A DNA stretch of 64,000 nucleotides, taken from positions 806,001 through 870,000 of the forward strand of contig NZ_CP031125.1 in NCBI RefSeq assembly GCF_007833635.1, written 5' to 3'. This document shows, one piece after another, positions 36,464 through 44,381 of this stretch. The position numbers and the translations under genes are program-made. This DNA is from Candidatus Pelagibacter sp. FZCC0015. GTDB taxonomy: Bacteria; Pseudomonadota; Alphaproteobacteria; Pelagibacterales; Pelagibacteraceae. Positions within the stretch are counted from its first letter, which is position 1. Each line of letters begins with the position of its first letter. The notes under the pieces were generated by a model, which worked only from the letters and a program-made list of their open reading frames with translations, made no database searches and had not been told where the DNA came from.

Positions 36464-38358
36464 TATTTTATAATTCCATTTTGAACTAAGTTTTCTTTAA
36501 TTTCATCTAAAATTATTGGATCATCAATTGTAGGCGGCACTTTATAATCAATACCGTCTGCAATTTTTCTTATTGTCCCTCTTAAAATTTTACCTGATCT
36601 TGTTTTTGGTAATCTTTTAATCACAATCGCTACTTTAAATGCAGCAACTGGTCCAATTTTATCTCTAACCATTTGAACACATTCTTTAGATATAGTGTCA
36701 TTATCTTTATCAACACCAGATTTTAAAACGACTAGACCAATAGGTAATTGACCTTTTAACTTATCTGCTATTCCAAGTACTGCACATTCAGCAACCGATT
36801 GATGCTCAGATAAAACTTCTTCAATGGCACCAGTCGACAACCTGTGACCTGCTACATTTATAATGTCATCAGTTCTAGACATTATCCAAATATAACCATC
36901 ATCATCAATATGACCTGCATCATATGTTTGATAATACCCTTCATAATTAGACATATAGTTTTCTTTATACCTTTTATCTGCATTCCATAGAGTTGGGAAT
37001 GTTCCCGGAGGCAGTGGGAGCTTTACAACGATGTCTCCCATCTCATTTGGTTTGGCCAATGATTGGTCAGGTTTGATTATTTTTACATCGTAACCAGGAA
37101 CAGCTTTACAGGCTGAACCATATTTCGTTTCCATCATTTCAATACCAGTACAATTTGAGCTTATTGCCCAACTAGTCTCTGTTTGCCACCAATGATCAAT
37201 CACTGGTACTTTAAGTAAATTCTCTGCCCACTTAATTGTATCTGGATCAGCTCTTTCTCCAGCAAGGAACAGGCTTTCAAAACTACTCAAATCATATTTT
37301 GAGAAAAATTTACCTTCAGGATCTTCTTTCTTAATTGCTCTAAAAGCTGTTGGAGCTGTAAAAAGAGATTTTACTTTGTAATCTGAAATAATTTTCCAAA
37401 AAACTCCTGCATCTGGTGTTCCGACAGGCTTACCTTCAAATAAAACTGTAGTGCATCCTTTAAATAATGGAGCGTAGACTATATATGAGTGACCCACAAT
37501 CCAACCAATGTCACTTGCAGACCACCAAATATCATCTGAATCTATGTTGTAGATATTTTTCATAGTCCATTTGAGAGCAACAATGTGACCCCCAATGTCT
37601 CTTACTATCCCTTTAGGGGTTCCGGTTGTACCAGATGTATATAAAATGTATGCAAACTCATTTGAATTCATCTCTACACAGTCTGCATCTTTAGCAATAG
37701 ATACAACTTCTTTCCAGCTGACTTCGTTTGGCGCATTTAATTTTACCTCGTGACCAGGTCTTTGGAATAATATCATCTTTTCAATTTTGTGACTGGCTAT
37801 TTTAATAGCCTCATCAACAAGTGGCTTGTACTCAACTGTTCTTCCAGGCTCAAAACCACATGAAGCAGTTACTAATAACTTTGCTTTACTATCATCAATT
37901 CTGCTTGCAAGCTCATTTGAGGCAAAACCACCAAAGACAACAGAGTGAATTGCACCTATTCTTGCACAAGCTAGCATAGCAACCACTGCTTCAGGGATCA
38001 TTGGCATGTAAATAATCACCCGATCACCTTTATTAGCTCCTTGAGCTTTTAATGCTCCTGCAAACTTAGAGACCTTTGACCTTAATTCTTCATAAGTGAA
38101 CTTACTTTTATTACCTGTAATAGGACTATCATAGATTAAAGCTGTTTTTTGACCTCTTCCTTGATCAATATGGATGTCTAAAGCATTATAACATGTGTTT
38201 GTGACCCCATCCTCAAACCATTTGTAGAATGGTGGGTTAGATTTATTTAAAATTTTAGTCGGTTTTTTAAACCAAAAGATATTTTCAGAAGCTTCTTGCC
38301 AAAACTTTTCAGGATTTTTTATAGAATTTTCGTAAATTTCATTAAACTTAGAAGACAT
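36463..38358 (-). CDS. prpE: Propionyl-CoA synthetase (AMP-forming, PrpE type)
   Basis: An acyl-adenylate synthetase of the acetyl-/propionyl-CoA ligase group. Motifs: the P-loop-like YTSGTTGTPKGIVRD, DHWWQTETSW, and the C-terminal RTRSGKILR (near residue 595) with the acetylatable Lys. The segment CGFEPGRTVEYKPLVDEAI is characteristic of PrpE rather than acetyl-CoA synthetase. Length 631 matches PrpE. It activates propionate (perhaps acetate too) for central metabolism. It is transcribed away from proteorhodopsin, leaving a shared 212-base gap. Confidence 0.9.
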   Translation of the reverse strand: MSSKFNEIYENSIKNPEKFWQEASENIFWFKKPTKILNKSNPPFYKWFEDGVTNTCYNALDIHIDQGRGQKTALIYDSPITGNKSKFTYEELRSKVSKFAGALKAQGANKGDRVIIYMPMIPEAVVAMLACARIGAIHSVVFGGFASNELASRIDDSKAKLLVTASCGFEPGRTVEYKPLVDEAIKIASHKIEKMILFQRPGHEVKLNAPNEVSWKEVVSIAKDADCVEMNSNEFAYILYTSGTTGTPKGIVRDIGGHIVALKWTMKNIYNIDSDDIWWSASDIGWIVGHSYIVYAPLFKGCTTVLFEGKPVGTPDAGVFWKIISDYKVKSLFTAPTAFRAIKKEDPEGKFFSKYDLSSFESLFLAGERADPDTIKWAENLLKVPVIDHWWQTETSWAISSNCTGIEMMETKYGSACKAVPGYDVKIIKPDQSLAKPNEMGDIVVKLPLPPGTFPTLWNADKRYKENYMSNYEGYYQTYDAGHIDDDGYIWIMSRTDDIINVAGHRLSTGAIEEVLSEHQSVAECAVLGIADKLKGQLPIGLVVLKSGVDKDNDTISKECVQMVRDKIGPVAAFKVAIVIKRLPKTRSGKILRGTIRKIADGIDYKVPPTIDDPIILDEIKENLVQNGIIK

Positions 38359-38500
38359 AAAGATTTGATTCGATTTCCTTATTTTTTTTGGTTTTTAACT
38401 TATAAATTGTATTTAATTTTAAAAATTAAGTAAAATCAATGCTTATTAGTGACAATTAAGTCTTCATAAAACTAATTTAATTTGCTATTTAACCACAACT

Positions 38501-38538
38501 TTGGCTTGGGGTAACTCAAGTCTAGTTTATATAAACTA
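38501..38538 (+). promoter_or_regulatory. Candidate proteorhodopsin promoter with a 16-base palindrome
   Basis: Positions 38523-38538 form a perfect 16-base palindrome, TAGTTTATATAAACTA. It contains TATATA (38528-38533), which could serve as a -10 element with TTGGGG (38506-38511) 16 bases upstream. The palindrome ends 32 bases before the start codon. It could be an operator, or only a symmetric -10 region in A+T-rich DNA. The rest of the 212-base gap (38359-38500) shows nothing clear. Confidence 0.4.
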
Positions 38539-38557
38539 AAAAATAAAAACTAACGAA

Positions 38558-38564
38558 GAGGGAG
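38558..38564 (+). promoter_or_regulatory. Strong ribosome binding site of proteorhodopsin
   Basis: GAGGGAG lies six bases before the ATG. It is a stronger Shine-Dalgarno match than before most genes here, many of which rely on coupling, and it suits a highly made protein. Confidence 0.75.
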
Positions 38565-38570
38565 TTTTTT

Positions 38571-39338
38571 ATGAAAAAACTTAAATTGTTTGCTCTTACA
38601 GTTGTTGCTCTTATGGGCGTAACTGGTGCAGCAAACGCAGAAACTGTGCTTTTAGCCTCTGATGACTTTGTTGGAATTTCATTCTGGCTAGTATCAATGG
38701 CTTGTTTAGCTGCTACTGTATTCTTTTTCTTAGAAAGAAGTTCGGTTCCAGCTGGATGGAGAGTTTCAATGACTGTTGCTGGTCTAGTAACTGGTATTGC
38801 ATTCGTACACTACATTTACATGAGAGAAGTATGGATCATGACTGGTGAGTCACCAACAGTTTACAGATATATTGACTGGTTAATTACAGTGCCATTATTG
38901 ATGTTAGAATTCTACTTTGTTCTAGCAGCAGTAAACAAATCAGACTCTGGAATTTTCTGGAGACTAATGATTGGTACATTAGTAATGCTAGTAGGTGGAT
39001 ACTTAGGAGAAGCTGGATACATCAACGCTACACTTGGTTTCATAATCGGTATGGCTGGTTGGGTATACATCTTATATGAAGTATTCTCTGGTGAAGCAGG
39101 TAAGAGAGCGGCGAAAAGTGGTAACAAATCACTTGTAACTGCTTTTGGTGCAATGAGAATGATCGTTACAGTAGGTTGGGCAATCTACCCATTAGGTTAC
39201 ATTTTTGGTTACCTAACAGGTGGTGTAGATGCTAACTCACTAAACGTGATTTACAACGCAGCTGACTTCTTGAACAAGATCGCTTTCGGTCTGATCATTT
39301 GGGCAGCAGCTATGCAACAACCTGGTAGAGCTAAGTAG
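38571..39338 (+). CDS. Proteorhodopsin, green-tuned light-driven proton pump
   Basis: A 255-residue seven-helix retinal protein. A signal peptide (1-23, ending ANA) precedes the helices. By alignment to green proteorhodopsin: proton acceptor Asp102 (Asp97), Thr106 (Thr101), proton donor Glu113 (Glu108), retinal Schiff-base Lys236 (Lys231) and His80 (His75). Leu110 sits at the spectral tuning site (105), so green absorption is predicted. The DTE triad means an outward proton pump. It has its own promoter region, strong ribosome site and terminator, so it is probably a single-gene transcript. Its codons use more C endings (TAC, ATC, TTC, AAC) than neighbours, as in highly expressed genes. A retinal-making blh is not present here. 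Confidence 0.98.
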   Translation: MKKLKLFALTVVALMGVTGAANAETVLLASDDFVGISFWLVSMACLAATVFFFLERSSVPAGWRVSMTVAGLVTGIAFVHYIYMREVWIMTGESPTVYRYIDWLITVPLLMLEFYFVLAAVNKSDSGIFWRLMIGTLVMLVGGYLGEAGYINATLGFIIGMAGWVYILYEVFSGEAGKRAAKSGNKSLVTAFGAMRMIVTVGWAIYPLGYIFGYLTGGVDANSLNVIYNAADFLNKIAFGLIIWAAAMQQPGRAK

Positions 39339-39360
39339 TTTTACTTAAAATTTAAATTAA

Positions 39361-39395
39361 GGGCAGGTACAATTTTGTACTTGCCCTTTTTTTTT
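39361..39395 (+). terminator. Rho-independent terminator of proteorhodopsin
   Basis: GGGCAGGTAC pairs with GTACTTGCCC (ten pairs, one G-U) around the loop AATTTT and is followed by nine T residues. It lies 22 bases after the proteorhodopsin stop. It is the clearest terminator in the window and separates proteorhodopsin from the desaturase gene. Confidence 0.93.
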
Positions 39396-39404
39396 ACCTT
39401 TAAT

Positions 39405-39435
39405 AAAATTATGTATAATAACTATACATAATTTT
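39405..39435 (+). promoter_or_regulatory. Inverted repeat overlapping a TATAAT box before the desaturase-like gene
   Basis: A 13-base perfect inverted repeat (39405-39417 and 39423-39435) flanks the five-base centre ATAAC. A consensus -10 element TATAAT (39414-39419) lies inside it. The repeat ends five bases before the ATG at 39441, and no good ribosome site is seen. It may be an operator or an RNA hairpin near the start codon. An A+T-rich terminator-like hairpin with following T residues is the other reading. Confidence 0.45.
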
Positions 39436-39440
39436 TTGCT

Positions 39441-40442
39441 ATGGATGTTAAATTAGAAAAATGGCACAAATGTCAAGTTGATAAAGAAGTTCTTAAAGAG
39501 CTTTCAAAGAAATCAGATTTAAAAGGACTGCAACATGTTTCGGTTTTTTTTGGACTATTATTGGTAACTGGAATTCTAGCTTATCAAACTTGGGGTACAT
39601 GGTGGTCAGTATTTTGGTTTTTAGTTTATGGAAATATTTACTCTTTTTCTAATCCATTATGGCATGAGACAGGTCACAAAACTGCTTTTCATTCAAAATT
39701 TTTAAACGAACTTTTTTATTACATTTCCTCCTATATGGCTAACTTTGAACCAACAAGATGGAGATACACACATTTTGTTCATCATGGAAATACTTATTCA
39801 ACAGAAAATCCTTTTGATCATGAAATTGAATATGGCAATGATTTAAAAGAAACACCAAAAAGATTAATTATAAATATTATTCCATTTTTGGATTTAATTT
39901 TTTTTAAAAAACATATTTCATTTGAAATTATTCAGCATGCATTTGGAATTAAAACAAAAGTCATGCAAGATAGCATTCCAGAAAGTGCACAAGCAAAAGC
40001 AATTTTTATTTCAAGAATTTATGTTGCTATTTGGCTTTTAATTATTTTATGGTCTATATTAGTTTCTTCTTGGATGCCTCTATTATATTTTGTGTTACCA
40101 CAATTTTATGGAAAAACTTTACATAAACTTGTTGCATTCACTCAGCACGCTGGTTTAGCAAGAAACGTCAAAGATCATAGGGTTACATCCCGTGAAATGT
40201 ATTTAAATCCAATACTAAGTTTTTTATATTGGAAAATGGAATATCATTTAACTCATCATATGTTTCCAACAGTTCCATCATATAACCTGGACAAATTGCA
40301 TCACCATATTAAAGATCAGTTACCAAAACCAAATGATGGATTAATAGATGCTTATAAAGAAATTATTCCTGCCTTAATGAAACAAAAAGAAGATACAAGC
40401 TATTTTATAAAAAAAGAACTACCCGAACCTCAAAATATTTAA
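39441..40442 (+). CDS. Membrane fatty-acid desaturase-like di-iron enzyme
   Basis: A 333-residue membrane protein of the fatty acid desaturase/hydroxylase superfamily. The three His boxes are HETGH (75-79), HFVHH (111-115) and HLTHH (269-273), with extra His in TQHAGL and KDHR, as expected for a di-iron centre. Hydrophobic helices lie near 35-65 and 187-222. Such enzymes insert a double bond, hydroxyl or keto group using O2 and electrons from ferredoxin. The next genes are a 2Fe-2S ferredoxin and a ferredoxin reductase, which could supply these. Substrate is unknown: fatty acids are the default guess, and a carotenoid or retinoid is possible given proteorhodopsin next door. Confidence 0.88.
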   Translation: MDVKLEKWHKCQVDKEVLKELSKKSDLKGLQHVSVFFGLLLVTGILAYQTWGTWWSVFWFLVYGNIYSFSNPLWHETGHKTAFHSKFLNELFYYISSYMANFEPTRWRYTHFVHHGNTYSTENPFDHEIEYGNDLKETPKRLIINIIPFLDLIFFKKHISFEIIQHAFGIKTKVMQDSIPESAQAKAIFISRIYVAIWLLIILWSILVSSWMPLLYFVLPQFYGKTLHKLVAFTQHAGLARNVKDHRVTSREMYLNPILSFLYWKMEYHLTHHMFPTVPSYNLDKLHHHIKDQLPKPNDGLIDAYKEIIPALMKQKEDTSYFIKKELPEPQNI

Positions 40443-40469
40443 AAATATACTAAGTATGATTTTACTTAC

Positions 40470-40499
40470 TTGTCCTATTTAGATAAGAAACTATATATA
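40470..40499 (+). promoter_or_regulatory. Possible promoter of the ferredoxin-reductase-GST genes
   Basis: TTGTCC (40470-40475) and TATATA (40492-40497 or 40494-40499) are 16-18 bases apart. The start codon at 40504 is so close that transcripts would have almost no leader. The sequence is A+T-rich, so a chance match is possible. Confidence 0.3.
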
Positions 40500-40503
40500 A
40501 CGC

Positions 40504-40824
40504 ATGGCAAAAATTACTTATCACACTCACGATAACAAAACTCACACGATCGATGTTCAAAACGGTTTAACTGTAATGGAAGGTGCTGTTCAAAATGATA
40601 TTCCAGGAATTGATGCAGATTGTGGAGGTGGAATGGCGTGTGCTACCTGCCATGTTTATGTCAAAGAAGAATGGTTAGATAAGCTTCCAGCAAAAGAAGA
40701 TGGTGAGGAAGATATGCTTGATATGGCTTTTGAACCAAAAAGTAATAGTAGGTTGAGTTGTCAGTTAATAGTTTCAGATGAGCTGGATGGATTAGAAGTA
40801 AACATTCCATCAAAGCAAGGATAA
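40504..40824 (+). CDS. 2Fe-2S ferredoxin (adrenodoxin/ISC-like type)
   Basis: A 106-residue ferredoxin with four cluster ligands Cys40, Cys46, Cys49 and Cys86 in the C-x5-C-x2-C...C pattern ([11 protein letters not shown], then RLSCQL). This vertebrate-type/adrenodoxin-like form commonly feeds electrons to P450s, Rieske or di-iron oxygenases. It is followed directly by a reductase gene (no gap) and lies 61 bases after the desaturase-like gene, which makes it the likely electron donor to that enzyme. Confidence 0.93.
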   Translation: MAKITYHTHDNKTHTIDVQNGLTVMEGAVQNDIPGIDADCGGGMACATCHVYVKEEWLDKLPAKEDGEEDMLDMAFEPKSNSRLSCQLIVSDELDGLEVNIPSKQG

Positions 40825-41841
40825 ATGAATAAAACAGATGTATTAATTATTGGAGCAGGGCCTACGGGTTTATTTTGTGCTCATCAACTTGGAATTATAG
40901 GCTTGAGCTGTGAGATAGTCGACAATCTTGATAAAGCAGGTGGTCAATGTATCGAGCTTTATCCTGACAAACCGATTTATGATATCCCAGCTGTACCAGA
41001 GTGTACTGGTGAAGAGTTAACTAATAATCTTTTACAACAAATTAAACCTTTCAATGTCAAATTTCATTTAAATGAAAGAGTAGAAGAGTTAAAAAAAAAT
41101 CAAAATAGATGGCATGTTAAAACTTCTGGTGGAGTAGAGTTTGATGTTGCAGCAATTGTAATAGCTGGTGGTGTTGGTTCTTTTGAGCCAAGAAAATTTT
41201 CAGTAAAAGAATGTGAAAAATTTGAGGGAAATTCTTTATTTTATTCAATTAAAGATAAATCAATATTTAAAGATAAATCTATTTCAATTTTTGGTGGAGG
41301 GGATTCAGCTTTAGATTGGGCAATTGAATTATCAAATACATCTAAAGTAAATTTAATACATAGAAGAGATGGTTTTAGTGGAGCAGAGTCTAGTGTTCAA
41401 AAAGTAAAAGATCTTAATGATCAAGGAAAGTTAAATTTATTTACGAAATATCAAATGGATTCGGTAACTGGAGATAAACAAATTGAAACTGTTAAAATAA
41501 AACATGATGAAGGTGAAATTAAAGAAATTAAATCTGATTATGTATTAGGTTTCTTTGGTTTAATCATGCAGCTTGGGCCAATTTTAGATTGGGGTTTAAA
41601 TATAAATAAAAAAACTGTTGAAGTTAATACCGAAAATTTTGAAACCAATGTAGACGGAATTTTTGCAATTGGTGATATTTGTTCTTATCCAGGAAAATTA
41701 AAATTAATTCTTTCAGGTTTTCATGAGGGAGCTTTAGCAGCTAGAGGTTGTTTTAAATATGCTAAACCAGATGAAAAATTAAGATTTGAATTCACAACAA
41801 CTTCTAAAGCTGCACAAGAAAGACTTGGAATTAAAAAATGA
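40825..41841 (+). CDS. Ferredoxin-NAD(P)+ reductase of thioredoxin-reductase fold
   Basis: A 338-residue flavoprotein with an FAD-binding start IIGAGPTGLFCAHQLG, an NAD(P)-binding motif SIFGGGDSALDWAIEL near residue 153 and FAIGDICSYPGKLKLI near residue 285. It is built like thioredoxin reductase but lacks the redox CxxC pair, which marks the TrxR-like ferredoxin-NADP reductases (type 2 FNR). It starts on the base after the ferredoxin stop, supporting a reductase-ferredoxin pair. Older annotations would call it thioredoxin-disulfide reductase. Confidence 0.92.
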   Translation: MNKTDVLIIGAGPTGLFCAHQLGIIGLSCEIVDNLDKAGGQCIELYPDKPIYDIPAVPECTGEELTNNLLQQIKPFNVKFHLNERVEELKKNQNRWHVKTSGGVEFDVAAIVIAGGVGSFEPRKFSVKECEKFEGNSLFYSIKDKSIFKDKSISIFGGGDSALDWAIELSNTSKVNLIHRRDGFSGAESSVQKVKDLNDQGKLNLFTKYQMDSVTGDKQIETVKIKHDEGEIKEIKSDYVLGFFGLIMQLGPILDWGLNINKKTVEVNTENFETNVDGIFAIGDICSYPGKLKLILSGFHEGALAARGCFKYAKPDEKLRFEFTTTSKAAQERLGIKK

Positions 41842-42464
41842 TAGAACTTTTTTCTGCTAATACTCCTAATGGATGGAAAATAAGTATTATGCTTGAAGAA
41901 ATTGGTTATGAGTACAAAGTAACCAAAGTTGATTTAGGTAAAGATGAACAATTTAAACCAGAGTACTTAAAAATTAGTCCATTTGGTAAAATTCCCGTCA
42001 TCATTGATCATGAGAACACTAAAAGCATCTTCGAGTCTGGTGCAATCTTAATGTATTTAGGTGAGAAAAGTGGAAAATTTTATAATGAAAAAGATAGACT
42101 GGTTATTAATCAATGGTTAATGGCTCAAATGGGAACCGTAGGTCCAATGATTGGCCAACATCACCAGTTTCATCACTATAATCCTGGCAAAAGTGAATTT
42201 GGGGAAGAAAGATATTTTAAAATTACTAAAAGAATTTATGGAGAATTAGACACAAGATTAAAACAATCTAAATTTCTTGCAGGTCCTGAATACACAATTG
42301 CTGATATTGCAACATGGCCATGGATGGCGAGACATGAGTGGCATGATATTGGTTTGAAAAATTATCAAAACTTATCTAGATGGTACCAAGAAATAGCTGA
42401 ACGTGAGGCTGTAGTTAAAGGTTATGCTTTTATGGATAAAGAGGCAAAAATTCCAAAAGTTTAA
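41838..42464 (+). CDS. Glutathione S-transferase family protein (YfcG-like)
   Basis: A 208-residue protein with an N-terminal thioredoxin-like domain (IELFSANTPNGWKISIMLEE; SPFGKIPVI with the cis-Pro; ESGAILMYLGEK) and a C-terminal helical domain (AGPEYTIADIATWPWM). The NTPNGWK start resembles the Ure2p/YfcG group of disulfide reductases. It overlaps the reductase stop by four bases, so it belongs to the ferredoxin-reductase operon. A role in thiol redox or detoxifying oxidised lipids would fit, but this is inference. It ends directly against the convergent dksA. Confidence 0.9.
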   Translation: MIELFSANTPNGWKISIMLEEIGYEYKVTKVDLGKDEQFKPEYLKISPFGKIPVIIDHENTKSIFESGAILMYLGEKSGKFYNEKDRLVINQWLMAQMGTVGPMIGQHHQFHHYNPGKSEFGEERYFKITKRIYGELDTRLKQSKFLAGPEYTIADIATWPWMARHEWHDIGLKNYQNLSRWYQEIAEREAVVKGYAFMDKEAKIPKV

Positions 42465-42980
42465 TTAATCATCAGCATGAACTTTTTCTTCTTTTTCATG
42501 CTTTTCTTGTGCTGCAATAGTGTATTTAGCAACAGGTCTTGCCATTAATCTTTTTAATCCAATTGGCTCTGCTGTATCTAAACAATAACCATAAGTATCT
42601 TCTCTAATTCTTCTTAACGCTTTATCTATTTCTGAGATTAATTTAATCTGTCTGTTAATTGCTTTCATCTCTACATTACTATCAATATAAGAGTTTGCCT
42701 GATCAACAATATCTGCAGAAATATTATTATCATCCATCCCACCATTGTAGAGAGCTTCATTATTAGCTTTGATTAGTTCTTTTTTCCATTCAGTTAGTCT
42801 CATTCTAAAAAATACTTTATGTTTTTCACACATATATTTTTCAGTATCTTTTGGAACATAAGTTTTTGAAATTTTTACAGGACCTTTGGCTGCAACTTTA
42901 GTTGTAGTTGGTTTTGCTTTACTCACAACTTTAGTTTTTGGTTTTGATACTTTTTTCTTTGCTTTAGTAGTCTTTGGCAT
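42465..42980 (-). CDS. dksA: DksA-like transcription regulator, single-cysteine type
   Basis: A 171-residue DksA-family protein that would enter the RNA polymerase secondary channel and modulate transcription, often with ppGpp. A coiled-coil region spans about residues 45-125. The zinc-finger area reads GYCLDTAEPIGLKRLMARP (131-149). Only Cys133 remains of the four classical cysteines, as in the alphaproteobacterial non-zinc forms. The first 40 residues are a Lys/Pro/Thr-rich basic tail, which could bind nucleic acid. It is divergent from the glycosyltransferase operon. Confidence 0.88.
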   Translation of the reverse strand: MPKTTKAKKKVSKPKTKVVSKAKPTTTKVAAKGPVKISKTYVPKDTEKYMCEKHKVFFRMRLTEWKKELIKANNEALYNGGMDDNNISADIVDQANSYIDSNVEMKAINRQIKLISEIDKALRRIREDTYGYCLDTAEPIGLKRLMARPVAKYTIAAQEKHEKEEKVHADD

Positions 42981-43058
42981 AGCGTAATTTTAATCGCTCG
43001 CAGTATATTCAGCAAATTAGGGGTGTCAAGCAAGCTTAATTGATATAAATATTTATAA

Positions 43059-44381
43059 ATGACTATTAATAACAAAAATATTGATAATGTTTTTTATATT
43101 TTTGTTACAGCTCATCTAATTTTTTGGACATTGATTCCATCAATTACAAATCACAATTTACCACTGGATACAATCGAAGCTTTAGCTTGGGGAAGTAATT
43201 TAGATTGGGGATTTAATAAACATCCACCCATGAGTGCTTTTTTTCCAGAAATTTTTTATCAAATTTTTGGATCACAAGATTGGGTTTATTATTTGTTAAG
43301 TCAAATTTTTGTAATTATTTCTTTTTATTATGTTTTCAAATTTTCAAATGAAATATTTAACAACAAATTATTAGGTTTAATTTCTGTATTATTAATTGAA
43401 GCTATTTACTTTTATAATTTCACCACACCTGAATTTAATGTGAATGTATGTCAATTACCCTTCTGGTCTTTAACAGTTTATTATTCCTGGAAAATATATA
43501 GTGGTTATGAAATAAAGTTTTTAGATTGTTTTTTAGTAGGTCTGTTTGCTGCTTTTGGATTCTTGTCAAAATATTTATTTATTTATTTGTTAGCATCCAT
43601 CGATCTTTTATTTATTTATTTATTTTTTTTCAAAAAGGAGAAAAAATTTGATTTTAAATATCTTATTACTATTGAAGTTTTTTTAGTTGTTTTAGTCCCA
43701 CATTTTATATGGCTATATAATAATGATTTTATTACTATTACATATGGATTAGCTAGAACTGGCTTAGAGCAATCTAGTTTTTTAGATCATATTAAATTTC
43801 CAATAATCTTTTTGATAAAACAAATTGGAATATTAGTTCCATTTTTAATTTTATCTTGGCTTTTGGTTAAAAAAATTAAATTGAATTTAAATTTGAAGGA
43901 TAAAAAATTACTATTTTTGTTAGCAATTAATATTTTACCCATTGTTTTAATGTTTTTAACTTCATTAATTACCGGATCGAAAATTAGAACTATGTGGATG
44001 ACACCATTCTATTTATTTATTGGTACATTATTCGTTTATTTGTTCCAGGCACAAATCAATTTAAAAAAATTAAAGCCATTTATGATTGGATTTGTTTTCT
44101 TTTTCTTTTTATCACCAGCACTTTACGCTTATATTTCAATATCAAAAGACGATAAGAGAACTGATTATATGGGCAAAGAAATTGCATTGAAAACTCAATA
44201 TGCTTGGGATCAACAATTTGACACCAAAATAAATGTAGTTTTGGGCGATGAATGGAATGCTGGAAACTTATCTTATCATTTAAAATCTCGACCAGTTTGG
44301 GAAGGCTTTGTTGAAAGAGAAAAACTTGATCAATTGAAAGATTATATGTGCCTTGATAGTATTTGTGTAGGATCAAGATAG
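43059..44381 (+). CDS. Membrane glycosyltransferase, GT39/ArnT-like
   Basis: A 440-residue polytopic protein of the PMT/ArnT superfamily, which moves a sugar from a polyprenyl-phosphate carrier to an extracytoplasmic acceptor. The first loop carries NHNLPLDTIEALAWGSNLDWG and NKHPPMSAFF (near residues 28-61), typical of this group (the Asp/Glu of LPLDTIEA is the expected catalytic site). About ten membrane helices follow, and a C-terminal soluble part of about 60 residues. The next gene is a GT2 enzyme of the kind that makes polyprenyl-phosphate sugars, starting on the next base. The two probably work as a pair. Confidence 0.82.
   Translation: MTINNKNIDNVFYIFVTAHLIFWTLIPSITNHNLPLDTIEALAWGSNLDWGFNKHPPMSAFFPEIFYQIFGSQDWVYYLLSQIFVIISFYYVFKFSNEIFNNKLLGLISVLLIEAIYFYNFTTPEFNVNVCQLPFWSLTVYYSWKIYSGYEIKFLDCFLVGLFAAFGFLSKYLFIYLLASIDLLFIYLFFFKKEKKFDFKYLITIEVFLVVLVPHFIWLYNNDFITITYGLARTGLEQSSFLDHIKFPIIFLIKQIGILVPFLILSWLLVKKIKLNLNLKDKKLLFLLAINILPIVLMFLTSLITGSKIRTMWMTPFYLFIGTLFVYLFQAQINLKKLKPFMIGFVFFFFLSPALYAYISISKDDKRTDYMGKEIALKTQYAWDQQFDTKINVVLGDEWNAGNLSYHLKSRPVWEGFVEREKLDQLKDYMCLDSICVGSR

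Noticed and set aside
40443..40469. Short hairpin AAGTA/TACTT after the desaturase-like gene
   Set aside because: Only five A+T-rich pairs and no proper T-run; too weak to call a terminator.
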